Assembly (NCBI GenBank): GCA_016169945.1
Contig: JADLSH010000388.1
Location: forward strand, 7,824,501-7,888,500
Direction of reading: 5' to 3'
DNA: 64,000 bases
DNA from: Trachythela sp. YZ-2020
Taxonomy: Eukaryota > Cnidaria > Anthozoa > Malacalcyonacea > Clavulariidae
Below the pieces are notes generated by a model. That model had not been told where the DNA came from, searched no databases, and saw nothing but the letters and a program-made list of their open reading frames with translations. Shown here piece after piece: positions 1 to 15,622 of the stretch (position 1 is the stretch's first letter; the number at the start of each line of letters is the position of its first letter). Made by a program: the position numbers and the translations under genes.

Positions 1-1451
1 TGAATTTTTAGCTTGTATGAATATTTTTCGACCATCTGCTTGAATTGTGCAGGACATAACTATAAAGATTTTTTCTTCTCTTTGCACGAAAGTTTTTCTG
101 TTTAGCGCGATCCCAACTCTCCCCCCAATCACTTTTCTAATGGTCTGTCCATTAGGATACTGAGAATCTACCATGCACAAAGTACCCGTCAAGACAACTA
201 CCTACACTAAGAACAAACTCAGTTTGAAGTTTAGGATAGTGAAAATCTACCGCAAAGAAAATGCAATACCTTTGAGCCGGACAACCTCTTTACTGTAATT
301 TAAACTAAAAGACCAATATAGACGATAACAATGTTTAAATGAAAAGTATAAATTAAGCCATACTTAAAATACAAGAAGAAGACAATGGAAACTCCGAAAA
401 TTTTCAACTTACTAATTCTACGTTTCATCAGGAATTGTTCTTGATGTCGACTAAATATTAGTCAAAATTAAGGTAGAATTGTCTTGTATTTCTTGTATTT
501 ATGTGGTTTCTGAAAATTTAAGCCACTTACCTGTAAATTCAATGGAAGAGTGTTTTTCTATGAACTTGGCCTTACACGATAATATTAGACTCAAATCCAA
601 TTTTGAGGCAATCTACTTTCGCTCGTGTGTTTTTGTGCACGCGGCAAGACGCATGCAGGTGGTGTCTTTGCTATAAATGCTAATTTTGCTAAATGACTTG
701 TTCAAATATGTTAATACAAACATTTACTTTTTTGTGTTGATATCTTAAAATTAGGTTTTCAGGCCAAATTTGGCAAATACGGTTCATCAATATCCTTGCA
801 AAATGAAGTACTTTTATTCTATTAAACCTGCAAATTTGATGACAGTTTAGCATTAAAAGCATAAAAATCACTATATACACTTTATAAATATAGAAAAATA
901 CTCACCCATTTCTCCCGCGGTCTCCTTATTAATTATTAACTCTTAAGGAAAAAAAAGAAGGGCGAAAAAAAAACCGCGTCGCCGCATCAATTCTGCACAA
1001 AAACCCACTGCATGACCAGAAACAGAAATCGTTTTGCATAATAGAGCTAAATTAATGTGAAACTGCGTGGAAATTCAGTGATTGTTATTGTAAGAAGTGT
1101 TCATATGAGTCCTGTATGAAGGGATAGATCCGTTATACTATTCGTTTAGATTATGGGTCATCCCTTAAAGGTGAGTAGGAGGAAATTGACCTAAGAAGTC
1201 CTTACGTTACGCCATTGTTAATTTGTCAAACAATGAATATTTGACCTACATGCATGTATCCCACAACTACATATAATGAAATATTTAGCACCATTTTGAC
1301 GCTCCCATAAGTGGTTGACCCCCATGTGTAGCGAAAATCTGAATGTGACAAACTGGTCACAAGTATGCCTGGTCGGCCAGAAGGAGCTTTGACTAGCTTT
1401 GACACCTTTGTTCCAGGCTTGCTGGACTGGGTCCTGATGTAACATTATTAT
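1..1451. other. Non-coding AT-rich stretch
   Basis: No open frame here has coding character or splice-site support. The short frames near 480-880 and 1,220-1,460 have no recognisable domain. The interval is probably intergenic or the distal flank of a gene outside the window. Confidence 0.6.
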
Positions 1452-1580
1452 GACTATCAAGCAATTATTCCAATGAGCTTTAGAACATTTTAGATCGACA
1501 CTACATAATTATTTATTTATTTAAATAAATTAATAAATAAATAATTATGTAGTGTCGATTGGAATATTTGCTTGATAGTA
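1452..1580. repeat. Palindromic foldback element
   Basis: The outer arms (about 1,453-1,474 and 1,558-1,578) contain ACTATCAAGCAA and its reverse complement. The inner arms (about 1,496-1,519 and 1,533-1,556) contain CGACACTACATAATTATTTA and its complement. The left arm has about 20 extra bases between the two blocks. It looks like a small non-autonomous foldback element. It encodes nothing. Confidence 0.85.
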
Positions 1581-1848
1581 AAACTAATTTAACGATTTGA
1601 CTCGTATTAACAACCTCGTTCCCAGGGCATTTCCCTTGGCTTTGGGGAGGGCGGTCCAGGCTTACATTTTGAGATCAGTGCCATCAGTTAATTCCTTTAA
1701 ATCGGGCCATTTAACTATAATATCTCAGGCAGGTGTTGCAGGTTATTTTGCAACGTGCATCGTAGCCACCATTCTGACGTGACGTCATTTTTTCAAGTTT
1801 GAAGAAATGTAAAAATACTTAAAATAGTAAAATAGCCTTGTAATAACT

Positions 1849-1894
1849 GACCCTAACCCTAAAACTTACCCTAAACCTAAACCTAACCCTAACC
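1849..1894. repeat. Interstitial telomere-like tract
   Basis: A degenerate run of CCCTAA/CCTAAA units about 46 bp long lies 180 bp upstream of the DDI gene. It resembles the metazoan telomere repeat. It could mark an old break repair or a MITE interior, and nothing suggests a chromosome end here. Confidence 0.8.
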
Positions 1895-2075
1895 AAATTG
1901 ATGAATAAAAATCAAGAAAAACGAATTTGAAAAACGGGAATATTGCGTAACGTCAGTTTGGTAGATGGAAACAAGTGAAACCCATCATTTTAACAGAAAA
2001 CCTTCAAAACCGAGGAAGACGCGGACTCAGACGCTGAGTAAAATTTTAGTGATTTGAAGATTATTTTGCATAAAA

Positions 2076-3785
2076 ATGAAAGTATCAGTCACATTTGAAG
2101 ATAATTTATATCCTTTGGATATCAGTGATGACTCCGAAATCGAAATATTAAAGGCTTCATTGGAATTTGAAAGTGGTATCCCAGCATCTGATTTTGCAAT
2201 CTATCACAATGGCGTCCAGTTGAGGGAAATTAAAAAGTCTTTAAAAGCTTACGGCGTTAAAGATGGCGATATGTTGGTAATGACAAAACGTATGATGAAC
2301 AGACCACCCCAAGAACGTAATTTAGGAGGTACAGTGTGCTACAGATATTCTTTAAATTTTTCTTTCATTTTTAAGTTCAATTTTGTTTAGTCAGCAATTT
2401 GTAACTGTTTTCATTTATTAAGTACTTTTATGATCTTGTAGCTGGTTCAATTGACTGGAGTAGTATTAGAGTTCCAGGCACAGTACCATCAACCACACCA
2501 ATCCAAACTCCAATCCAAACGCCAATCCAAACGCCAATCCAAACTCCAGGCCGTTCTGCACAAGGGCTTCTTGGTAGCATTGATCCATTGGTTCTCCGTG
2601 AAATGCTCATGTCAGACGCATATCAGAGGTCGTTACTGCAAGAAAGGAATCCTCCTTTGTCAGAAGCATTGGAGAGTGGTGACCCACAACAATTTGTGGC
2701 AGTATTTACCCAACAAAAGAAGGCAAGGGATGAACAGGAATCGTTACGAAGAAGAATGATTCACGCCGATCCTTTGGACATTGAAGCCCAACAAAAAATT
2801 GCTGCAGAAATTCAACAAGCCAATATCAACACCAACATGGAAACAGCTATGGAATTCTCACCTGAGTCGTTTGGTCAAGTCACAATGTTGTACATCAATT
2901 GTTTGGTGAATGGGCAAGCAGTAAAAGCGTTTGTAGATTCTGGTGCTCAAATGACTATAATGAGTGTTGCATGTGCTGAACGGTGTAATATTATGAGGCT
3001 TGTAGATCGAAGATGGGCAGGTTTGGCTAAAGGTGTTGGCACTCAGAAGATTATTGGTCGTGTACATGTAACACAGATTCAAATTGAGAAAGATTTCTTG
3101 GCCTCGTCATTTTCTGTATTAGAATCACAACCAATGGATATGCTGCTAGGATTAGATATGCTCAAACGTCATCAGGTAGGAGTGACTGAAACTTCAATTT
3201 AGCTTGACTTTCAAAGAAAGAATATGTCAAATATTTACATCATTTTTTGTTTTTATTGTAGTGTTCTATAGATCTGAAGGAAAACGTATTAAAGATTGGA
3301 ACAACAGGCACTGTGACACCGTTCTTGCCTGAGTCTGAACTGCCTGAGTGTGCCCGATTGTCAGGAAGTGCAAGCCAAGAAATGGAAGATCACGAGTTGG
3401 CTGAAGCTATAAAGAGATCAGCACAAGAGGCACCTTCGAGCTCAACATCAAGTTTGGCATCAACATCATCTGGGACAGGTAGTCAGTCTATATCTAGATC
3501 AAGGTGAGAATGGAAGTTGATTTTACTATACTGACTGTTGTATTGGCTTTAAGAATGTTGATAAAATATTACCTTGGAAACTTGTACACTATGTATCTTT
3601 TATCTAGCCTGGAATCATTCTTGGCCCCTCGTCCACCAAGCAATGTATCTGAGGCAGATATTCAACGTCTTGTTGACATGGGATTCAAACGAGAAGATAT
3701 TATTAAAGAACTAGAAAAGAATGGGGGAGATATTCAAAAAACAACCACGGTTCTCTTGGCAAGGTCTTTGAAACTTCAACCATGA
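2076..3785 (+). CDS. DDI2: DDI1/DDI2 ubiquitin-shuttling aspartic protease
   Basis: Four exons (2076-2328, 2442-3175, 3262-3503, 3608-3785) join in frame to 468 aa. The order is an N-terminal ubiquitin-like domain (residues about 1-76), a helical DDI domain around [15 protein letters not shown], the retropepsin-like protease fold with active-site motif [12 protein letters not shown], an acidic helix [12 protein letters not shown] resembling a ubiquitin-interacting motif, and a C-terminal UBA domain ([13 protein letters not shown]). In known homologs the dimer receives highly ubiquitinated proteasome clients and cleaves substrates such as the Nrf1-type transcription factor. A perfect tetrapeptide repeat (PIQT, four units) sits in the linker after the ubiquitin-like domain. 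All splice sites are GT-AG. The start is the first ATG and gives a complete ubiquitin-like fold. Vertebrate DDI2 is about 400 aa, so the linkers here are longer. Confidence 0.96.
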
Positions 3786-4952
3786 TGTCTGTGAAGATGA
3801 AATTGAATCATTTCCCAAACTGAAGATGGAAAAACGGGCGCATTGTTATTTTGTTAGGTTACTATATTTCATGTGAAAAACTTTAAGACTATAAAGTGGG
3901 ACATGTTAAATGCTAAAAACTATACTTTCTGTTGGTATATTATTAGTTGTAGCCTGGACCCAGATAAGATCTAATTAAAAGGCGTTTTGTTAAATCAAGA
4001 AGACATTAGAGAGCGTAAGAAATCGACATTTTGTGAACATTTGAAAGGACCAGATTAAGGGTAGCTGATCAATGTAATTTAAAAATGTGTCGCAAAGTTT
4101 ATCCTAACGTTTTATCAACCTTATCTTAGTAGAAATGAAGAGTGGAAGGTCCAGTTGTGAGGTCAATGTTATCAAAAATGTTGTCTGCTTAAGCTCTCTA
4201 ATTATATCTTCATTATGCTCATACCCTAAGCATAAATATGTTAGATTCCATGTAAATTACTTATCTTAGCATTTCATAAACAACCTGACTCCTGTATTAG
4301 TTTTGCACACTGTGGTTATAAATTGTTATAGCTCAGACTGTTTAGTTGAGATCAGGATTTTATAGTGAAGTTTAAAGGTGCACTTGAAGCAACTGAGGGA
4401 AATAAGACTTTTGCTTATTTTCTAATGTTTCTTCAGATGAACTCTTGTTTAATACCACCAGTGTGACCAGGATTAATGACTAAGAAATTAAATATATATT
4501 GATTATCAATTCAATAATGCACACAATAGACAACTTTTGAAAAGTTGTTAAACAAAGGCGTGATAAAAATGCAGCAGCAACAAGCGATAAAAGAAAGCGA
4601 AAAATATTTTAACATGGAATTTTCATGTTTTCACTCTTTAGATTTCGGTTATAAAGGGTGTATAAGGTCTGTTGGAGATGTAAAATCATGACCTTAACTC
4701 TCCAAAGACCAGGAAGGCATGTTTGGGACCAGGAAGGTATTTATTATGAAATGGTTATCGGGTTAGATTCATGGTCTACTCGAAGACAAAGAGATGGAAG
4801 TATAAAATGTATGTAAATAAAAAATTTGGCATGGTTGGCAAAGAATTAGCATTATATGCGCTGGGCCAGCCATTCCGAAGTAGCACGATTAGTTGCCGAT
4901 TAGTTACCGAGTCCATTTTAGTGATTTGATTATTTGAAGCATAATTTGGAAC
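3786..4952. other. 3' flank and intergenic region between DDI and DNAJC16
   Basis: About 1.2 kb with no open frame of coding character. The first part is presumably DDI 3' UTR. There is no AATAAA, but ATTAAA variants occur near 3,974 and 4,477. The last ~100 bp should hold the DNAJC16 promoter, where no motif was recognised. Confidence 0.6.
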
Positions 4953-7900
4953 ATGGCGTCCGTTTGTTTACAAACACGCCATGTACTTTTTTTCGTTATT
5001 TTTATGTTTTGTAACGTATATAGTGAAGAAGATTATTATAGTATACTAGGACTAAATAGAAATGCTGACAATGAAGAAATCAGACGTGCATATAGACAAT
5101 TAGCTAGAGAATGGTATGTAAATTATTTCAGAAATTATTTTATAAAAGATCTTTATTAATATTTCAAATGCTTATAGTCTTATTAGAGCATATCTAACTT
5201 ACTTCATTTGTACTTAGATGTCCAGTAAGGATGACCCCTTATTGGGCAAGAGTAAGATTAGTACAGGAGGAAACCGGGCATAGTACCTGGTGAAAACCTG
5301 TAGTTTTTGGACTGAGTTGAAAATATTATAATGAGACAACTGCATAGTACAAGAATTGAACCCCAGTCACACAGAGTTGAAAAGTAGATGTATTAGACCA
5401 CTGTGCCACAAGAACCAGAAGAATCTAGATTGTCTGAAGTTTGAGATTCTTTTTATTAAATCATACAGTTTTCCACAATCCTGACTTTCTTAGGCATCCT
5501 GACAAAAGTACGAAATCTGATGCACAAGAAACATTTATAAAAATCAACAAAGCATATGAGGTAATCTAAGAACTAGAGAGGCTGCTTGTATAATAATCAT
5601 ACTCTTCCTTACAAATTCTCTTAAAATATACCTAAAAATAAATTTTAATATTTCTGAAAAATTATTTTTAAGACTTTATCTAACTCAAAGAAAAGAGAAG
5701 ATTATGACAGATATGGAGAATCTGGACCACCAAAGCACCATGAGCAAGAATTTCAATTTTTCCAGGATGCTGAGTTTATGTTTTTCAATGGAATGCCTTA
5801 TCAAAGTAGACATGAGGATTTAATAACATTTCATTTTTATAAGAAAGCTATTTTACCAGAAAGTTATACGAAGCTATATTTACTTCAGATTGTATCTGAT
5901 TGGTGTATGAGTTGTGAGTATGATTTACTATATACTAATGCACCAGTCATTGTAAATCCCGCCTCCCCAACCCGGGAAATAGTGGGACAAACACCTAGTA
6001 TTACAAGTTTGTTGTTTCCTGATATACGGGGAATGTGCTCGCTGTTGCTGTCTCGTATAGAAGGTCAGGACAGTAGCAGGGAATTGGATTCTGAAACTGT
6101 AGGCTGTATAAATTTCATTGTTCTTTTGAGTTGTGTTCTTTGCTTGTTTTATCATTTACTTGGAGTGATTGAAAAGGAATAGTAAGGATACCAGCTAGAA
6201 CGTATGGGGACATTGGACTTCATTTTTGCCCCGGGATCGGGAACAACGGCTCGTTTTTGCAATGCTGAAAAATCCAACTCCCCGCATTTCCCGGGTTGGG
6301 AGAGGTGGGGATTTACATTGACTGGTGCATAACTATATCTATCCCCCGCCTTGCCCTTTCATTATTCTGGAGTGTTCTCAAATGCTGTAAGTACTAGATG
6401 ACCTTTGCAATTGTCTAGTCAAATAAGACATTAATATTTTAATGTGCTTATCAAATGAACAATGTGCAAAAGAATAAGGCTTATCAGCAGTTGCATAGGA
6501 ATTAAGGGGCAAGACAAGTGCTCCCTCAAGTTTTTTTCAAGTGCCCTTTTCTCCATCTAAAATAATGGGAGAAGTGATCTCAACATATTTAAAGCCAATG
6601 TCTTTTCATCATAGGTGCTGCAGTAGAGGAGATATGGGAGTCTACTTCTAGAGATTTAAAAAATCAAGGTATAGGAACAGGTAGTATAAATAAAAACATT
6701 GATCCTCAATTAGCAAGATTGCTGGACGTCAGAAAGCTCCCAGATTTTGTTGCGGTCATCAATGGAAAGTTATATCACTATGGTGGGACTGTTAGTGTTG
6801 ACAATTTGAAGAATTTTGTTAGTGGGTTGTTCTCAACACACCATCTTGTTCCTGAGGTATGTGGGTTAACTATTGATACTAGTTGACAAATTATGTGGGG
6901 AAAAAGTGAATGTACTGTATGAGACAGAGTACAATTGTATACTATAGGCTAGTGAAAAATAAACAGATATATATGTTAATATTTTGCATCAATATTTTCT
7001 TCTTTAGGTAACAGACTCCAATTCAAAACAATTTCTTGATAACTGGTATGAGAACAAGCCTCGAGCATTACTGTTTACAACCAAGAAAGAACCACCACTC
7101 TTATTAAAGATAGTAGCGTTCAAGTATAGACATTATGTAGGCGTTGGTTATGTTCAGATCTCCAAATCTGAGAATAAAGAAATGAGAGCAAGGTTTGGAG
7201 CAGCAAAATATGAACCTACATTTATGATATTTAAAGAAAATATTTCAGAACCTCATATTTTACTTCAGGTAAAATAGACTCACTTTTGGATTTTTTATAT
7301 ACTGACTTAACCCTCAACATGCCCCCTGAACCGGAAAAATCATCCTACATAAGACAGAAAAATAGAGTAGTGACTAGTGTGCATTTAGGACACATTGATT
7401 GAGGCTTAGTCTATGCTTGAGCTTAATGGGTGAAAAGCAAGTGACATGGGCAGACGGTCTGGTTAACTTATTAACGTCCAACAAGTACCTGCTTATGAGC
7501 TCAAAAACATCTGGCTTTAGTTTAGACATAGGTAAATAGGGTGCGTTGGGCCTTAATTAGTTAAGACGGTGTTTTATCCAAATTTGAGAAGAGAAAATTT
7601 TGGTTAAACTTGTGCTTAAAAGCTTATGTTATTTCTTATATTTTCTCAGGCTTCAGATTTAAAGTATGGAGTTTTGGATGAGAGCATTTCTGATAATTTA
7701 TACCTTCATTATCCACGGCTGTCTTCACAAGAAATGTTTGAAACTCTCTGTCCTGCTGAACGATTTGCTTTGAGAAAAAGGTAGATCTATATTTTAACAA
7801 ATCGTGAGATTCGGTTCTTTTTTTCCTATTGTCTATTGAACACTGGAATATCAATTATTTTATATATACTCTGTATTACTGTATACAAATTCTTAAGTCT

Positions 7901-10900
7901 AAAATGAAGAAAATGTAGAGACGAACGAATGCTAATGTAGTAATGAGTTATTTCGTCAAGATTTTACAGTTAGTAGTAATTGTGATTTTTAAGTGCATTG
8001 AAAAGATCTTCCAATAGAATGTTAAAGAGTGTTTTTGTAAATGGAAATTTCGAGCGAAAACTATAGTCTATAGATGTTTAAAAACAAGATGCCCAAAATT
8101 TTGAATATCTTCCAAAAGCTGTAAACTTGCGTAGTAGCGAGCACAAAACCTTATCAGCGACATATGTTTTTTAACTTTCAGTTTATGTGTAATCCTGTTC
8201 ACCAGTACAGCACCAAGCCTTCAACACTCACTACCCAGTATGTCCAAAGATAATTCATGGAGAACGAAGAGAATTCGTTTTGTCTATGTTAACCCAGCCG
8301 TACAACAGGCATTTGAAAGTGCCATTAAAATGAACGAGAAGTCAAGAAGTATCTGTAAAAATAAGCTCAGGTCTAAAAAGGTTCGTGATTCACTGATTCC
8401 AACATTTCTATTTAATGTATTGGCAAATACTGTACAAGATGTCATATACAGTGTATTTGGTGTTCATTATAACACAGCAAAAAAGTACATACAATTTTGA
8501 TTGTGGGTTTCACCGTATGAAATTGCAGAACGTGGTAGTCAACTGTGTCAGTGAACATATTTATCAGAGTCGTGAGTAAATGTTTCACTGCTTTATGCTT
8601 GGTGGCGAGTCATTAAATGGAAGTATATAAATATATAATGGAAATGTTATTATTATGTATATATTATACTGTAAGTTCTTAGTGAGATCTTTGCAGTACT
8701 TTTACATTATACTGTAAGTTCTTAGTGAGATCTTTTTTGCTTAACTTCAATTTTTTTATATGCAGTCAGTAACCAATATAGAAAGAGTAGATAGATTTGA
8801 TAGAGTATTTATCAATAATTTAGATCGGAGATTTTGTTACCAATTAATGGAATAATGAGTTAATAAATTGTTAATTTGATTAATTAACCAATCAATGAAT
8901 TTTAACCAGGTTGCCATACTATGGCGAGTTAAAAATAATGAAGTTAAATACACTTGGTTTGAAAATGGTTGGTGTGGACCAAAAGATGTGGCTCGCCTCA
9001 CTGACCTGTTAAATGATCTACAAGAAGAAGAAATGGAACTCGAGATGAACGCTGTTGTTTCAGAATTATACAACGAACATGCTAAGGTAAGAGATACTAT
9101 ACCAACAAACATCATTTAAATATAACATTTTCATACCTATTCTCATTCCTTACCCTAATCCTAAAACTCATCCCAACCGTAATCCTAAAATTTATTCCAA
9201 CCCTAATCCTAACTTTATCCCTGAGTCGTCAATCCATGTTAGCGTAAAACGGTGGGTTGACTTTCCAACTTACTATTCAGAAAATTACGTCGCAAGGATT
9301 AGGATTAAGGTTAGGATTAGGATAAGAGTTACGATTGGGCTAAGGTTTGTATTAAAATTCAGGTTGTTAATCTGGAAATTGAGCCAAACTGTGGGCCAAA
9401 ATTATCGTGGCAAAGTCACCCGAAATAGTTGCATGCACAAAGCAGACACCATAACCTTTTGTTGATAAAATACTTTTGATTTATTATCCAATACAGAATG
9501 TTCCAGCGCAAGTGTCAGATTTGTGGCACGATCTGGTCTATTATTCCATTCATTATATTAATTGGTAAGATGACTTCATCCAAAGATACACGAACTTAGC
9601 TTTCTATATAATTTAATGATATCCTGACGTATATTTTTATTCCAGGTCTGGTCACTTGCCAACGTTATCTTTGGCTATTACGTTTGGTTTTGTCTTTTTT
9701 ATCAGTTTTATATTCCCATCTATGACGTAAGTTGTTTATTCAAAAACTTAACTAAGGTAGCTATATAAGATGGTGTTCGTGTACTGATGTCGGGCCGTTC
9801 TTAATAAAGAATGCTGCTCGTCATAATTATATATAAATAATTTCATGTCTGTTTGTTTCCAGCGACAAAGACACAACAAAATCCAATGAATCGCAGACCA
9901 CAACAGACGTTTATGGATTAGTACAGTTAAACTCTGCTACTCAAGATAAACTTCTACACAGATGTCCACAAGGACAGCTGGTTATCATTCTGTTATCTGA
10001 TGCGAACTCAGCATCTGAGGCCCTTCGTTCACCAGTTGTGCAGGTGTTTGCAAGTGTGAGCCGGTCTTATCAAAAGTAAGTTTTATCCTATACAATACTA
10101 CAGCATTTATTTCAACACGACAAGTCTAAACGCAGCACCTACGCTACAATCCTGGCCAAAACCATCAGCGACACTCTTTTAAAACTCATCTTTGACTTTT
10201 CTTCTACGACACAACTGCAGTCATTTATTCATTAACTCCCCCTCCCTCAAAACAATATATTGGACGTACTACAAATGCTTTAACTGTGTCCTTGGACTAT
10301 AATCAACATTGAATGGTGGGGGTAAGGGTGGGGCTTATCTAAATTTGCGATGTAATGATTATTGGTCCAATATTGGGAGTGTCCCAGATGTTTTGTCTAG
10401 GATTTTTAGGTTCATTGTTTTTAAGAGTATTAGTAGGGTATAGTAAGACACTCAGTTTTACTACTTCATGTTGCTTCATATTTTTACCAGCCTCCCCCCC
10501 CAGGCTGGTGGTGAAACGGAGATGCGATATTGCGTGTGGGTTCGTGGCGCGCGGCAGCACGAGTCAGTCTATTCCGCCCCATCTGGGATTTTTTTTTTCC
10601 AGGCGCTTCCTCCCGCCCTCGTCTCATCTCCTCCTCGCGTGTCTCCCGCGCGCGCCCCACATAGCCGCGTAGTATTAAGTAAACCAAGCGCCTGGGGACG
10701 AGGCTGTATTTTTACCTCATGTTTTGTTCTTTACATTCTTACTTTAAGAAAGTTCATTTATTCTAAAATAATTTAGCGGAGTATGGTTATTATTTTAGAG
10801 GAAATATCTTTACATTCGGTTGGTTATCCATCCCAGAACACATTGCGTGGTGCAATGAGGTGATGAAAGTTCAGACATTCGGCGAGATCACCGCTGGCAC

Positions 10901-11195
10901 TGTTCTTGCCTTAAACGGAGCTAAGAAATACCTTTCTATTTTTAAAATTCAAAAAGCTCCCGAACAAGACGCTGGGAATGTGTTTGATGACTCGGAGGAG
11001 GACGAGAGTTCGACGATGTATTTCCGAGAGGATAACGAGAGTTCGACAATGGTTTTCCGAGAGGATAAGCGAACACAAAAACGAACTGCTTACGAGCTAG
11101 CGCGACAATTTCCGAGGTGGATTGAAAAACTATTAGAAGGAATGGTGACACGAGTTAAGGTCGACAGTTGGCCCAGATTAGAGTGCGATAAATAA
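4953..11195 (+). CDS. DNAJC16: DNAJC16-like ER membrane J-domain protein
   Basis: Twelve exons (4953-5113, 5494-5560, 5673-5913, 6615-6856, 7008-7268, 7650-7780, 8182-8380, 8910-9086, 9497-9564, 9646-9726, 9863-10075, 10799-11195) give 745 aa; human DNAJC16 is about 780. A signal peptide (VLFFVIFMFCNVYS) precedes a J domain starting EEDYYSILGL, whose HPD motif spans the exon 1/2 junction. A thioredoxin-like segment follows with DWCMSC, then a second thioredoxin-like part (LLFTTKKEPPLLLK), a transmembrane helix (LPTLSLAITFGFVFFISF) and a C-terminal region with VLALNGAKKYLSIFK and PRWIEKLLEG as in the human protein. The CMSC motif resembles the FSC form of the human protein. The exon 12 acceptor (10797-10798) was chosen because it restores frame. 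Exon 7 has a weak donor (AAG/GTTCGT). The family sits in the ER membrane and has been linked to autophagosome size. Introns hold several mobile elements. Confidence 0.93.
5212..5416 (-). mobile_element. tRNA-derived SINE in DNAJC16 intron 1
   Basis: On the minus strand the head contains TGGCACAGTGGTC, a good RNA polymerase III A box, and about 45 nt later GGGTTCAATTC, a B box. The body includes CGGTTTCCTCC, a motif seen in the tails of several invertebrate SINE families. Ends are approximate. The B box departs slightly from consensus, so the copy is old. Confidence 0.7.
5938..6330. mobile_element. MITE with ~45-bp terminal inverted repeats
   Basis: The left end, beginning ATGCACCAGTCA and containing CAACCCGGGAAAT, is matched by the reverse complement at 6285-6330 (ATTTCCCGGGTTGGG, TGACTGGTGCAT). 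The element is about 393 bp and lies in DNAJC16 intron 3. The frame across it has no coding meaning. No clear target duplication was found. A diverged relative lies at 23,075-23,200. Confidence 0.88.
8663..8748. repeat. 43-bp tandem duplication
   Basis: Two near-identical copies start ATTATACTGTAAGTTCTTAG at 8663 and 8706, inside DNAJC16 intron 7. Each carries a donor-like CTGTAAGT that is not used in the model. Confidence 0.85.
9151..9345. repeat. Inverted pair of telomere-like tracts
   Basis: CCCTAATCC-type units (about 9151-9222) face GGATTAGG-type units (about 9293-9345) across a ~70-bp spacer in DNAJC16 intron 8. The arms are degenerate but complementary, so the whole block could fold. 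Confidence 0.8.
10489..10707. mobile_element. GC-rich MITE, CAGCCTCGTCCCCAGG termini
   Basis: The left end CAGCCTCCCCCCCCAGGC and the right end GCCTGGGGACGAGGCTG are inverted relatives. A second internal inverted pair, CCAGGCGCTT/AAGCGCCTGG, lies at 10599-10608 and 10686-10695. The ~219-bp block is much more GC-rich than the surrounding DNAJC16 intron 11. The terminal sequence matches the recurring CAACCTCGTTCCCAGGG found alone at about 1612, 34942 and 35022, and reversed at about 11528. It is probably the terminal repeat of a DNA transposon family. Confidence 0.7.
11001..11066 (+). repeat. 33-bp coding tandem duplication in DNAJC16
   Basis: Two consecutive 33-bp units encode DESSTMYFRED and NESSTMVFRED in the acidic C-terminal linker of DNAJC16. 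The frame is preserved. The duplication looks recent, with only a few base differences between units. Confidence 0.9.
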
Positions 11196-12203
11196 ATTAT
11201 AAATGAGCTTCCTCATAGCTTCAGACACATGCATTGTTTTCAAGGCTGTGTCATTGCTATTTTCGCCAAAATTGTCGTTTAGTAAAGTATTAAAAGTAAA
11301 AACCACAGAATTCATGGTTATATTTAAACTCTATGTAATTTATAATAGCTTTCGTGTTCAAGTTTTTATACACATCAAATGTTAACGGCTTTGAACTTCT
11401 TTCCAAAACTCGGCTTTAAATGAGCTTTATATTTATTGTTGTTTTCAGACACGGACTGTGTTGTTCATGTATGTCTTAAACTCATTTCTTTGTTAATGGA
11501 TATTTCCTCCACAAGAGGGAAGAGTTTGGGAACGAGGTTGATAAACGTTTTACTTCGTACACTGAAGATCTTAAGCAACACTTTTAAGGAAAAGGAAATT
11601 TTTCCACGGGAATGTACAAAAAGGCTTCCACCATGTAAACGAGAGGATTTCTTCTTTCATATATTTTCATCTTTTATCCATTTTACTCTTCGCTCTCTTC
11701 TGCTTCGCATTCACTTTCACATGACAGTAAGCTGGTTGTAAAGTCGTGCCAAGGAATAAGGGACTGGTAACCTCTTTCACGATGATGACGTAATCACCTT
11801 AGAATATAAAAGAAAAATTGAAATAAACGTTGTTGAAATATGGTCCAATTTTGAACCTTAAGATTGGTTTACATTATCGAAGTTTTTTTAGGACAAAGTA
11901 CAGTTTGATCAATGGCATACACACGAACCTTGCTTGCAGAATCTTGTTTTGTCTTCATTGTTTTTCTCATCTTTCTTATCCTTCCTTCGTCTTCCTTCTT
12001 TTAACTCTCCCACATCAGTTGCACTGTGTTGAACACTCCCCTTTTTGCCGCCACGTTTTAACCTTTGAAAAATTACACATAAAATTTGACCACTTGAAGG
12101 TAGCACATTTCAAATGCTGTGGCACTGAGTCCTTTTGTAATTATGTTTATAAATATACTTGAATTGTTTTGTACTGGATGTCCGGAACTACATTAGAGCA
12201 AAA
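11196..12203. other. Convergent intergenic region, DNAJC16 / MORN1
   Basis: AATAAA overlaps the DNAJC16 stop (about 11189). A reversed copy of the CAACCTCGTTCCC-type terminus lies near 11,528. On the minus strand a 65-codon lysine-rich frame (11,909-12,106) follows a possible acceptor whose phase would fit an optional MORN1 C-terminal exon, but support is weak. Nothing else is coding. Confidence 0.5.
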
Positions 12204-15468
<3,265 letters not shown>

Positions 15469-15539
15469 TGGAAGATTACAACATATTTTCCCTTAAAACT
15501 TTTAAAAGGCCTTAATTCATCTTCCGCCGCCATATTGTC

Positions 15540-15553
15540 GTAACCATGGAAAC
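15540..15553. promoter_or_regulatory. RFX X-box between MORN1 and RPL22
   Basis: GTAACCATGGAAAC matches the palindromic X-box consensus GTNRCCATGGNAAC bound by RFX factors, the regulators of ciliary genes. It is 72 bp upstream of the MORN1 ATG and 131 bp upstream of the RPL22 ATG. MORN1 is the likely target, since ribosomal protein genes are not usual RFX targets. Confidence 0.75.
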
Positions 15554-15622
15554 CTCCCCAGGCTTCAAACGGTCGTAAAATTTCCTCCTCGAGAACTTCG
15601 AAATATTCAAGTGGAAGCTCGA

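Noticed and set aside
8381..8500. Continuation of DNAJC16 exon 7 to a stop as an alternative C-terminus
   Set aside because: The following exons clearly continue the family protein, including the membrane helix and conserved tail, and phase 0 at 8380 joins them.
10355..10776. Overlapping proline- and serine-rich frames on both strands
   Set aside because: They fall in the GC-rich MITE inside DNAJC16 intron 11. Length is due to low AT content.
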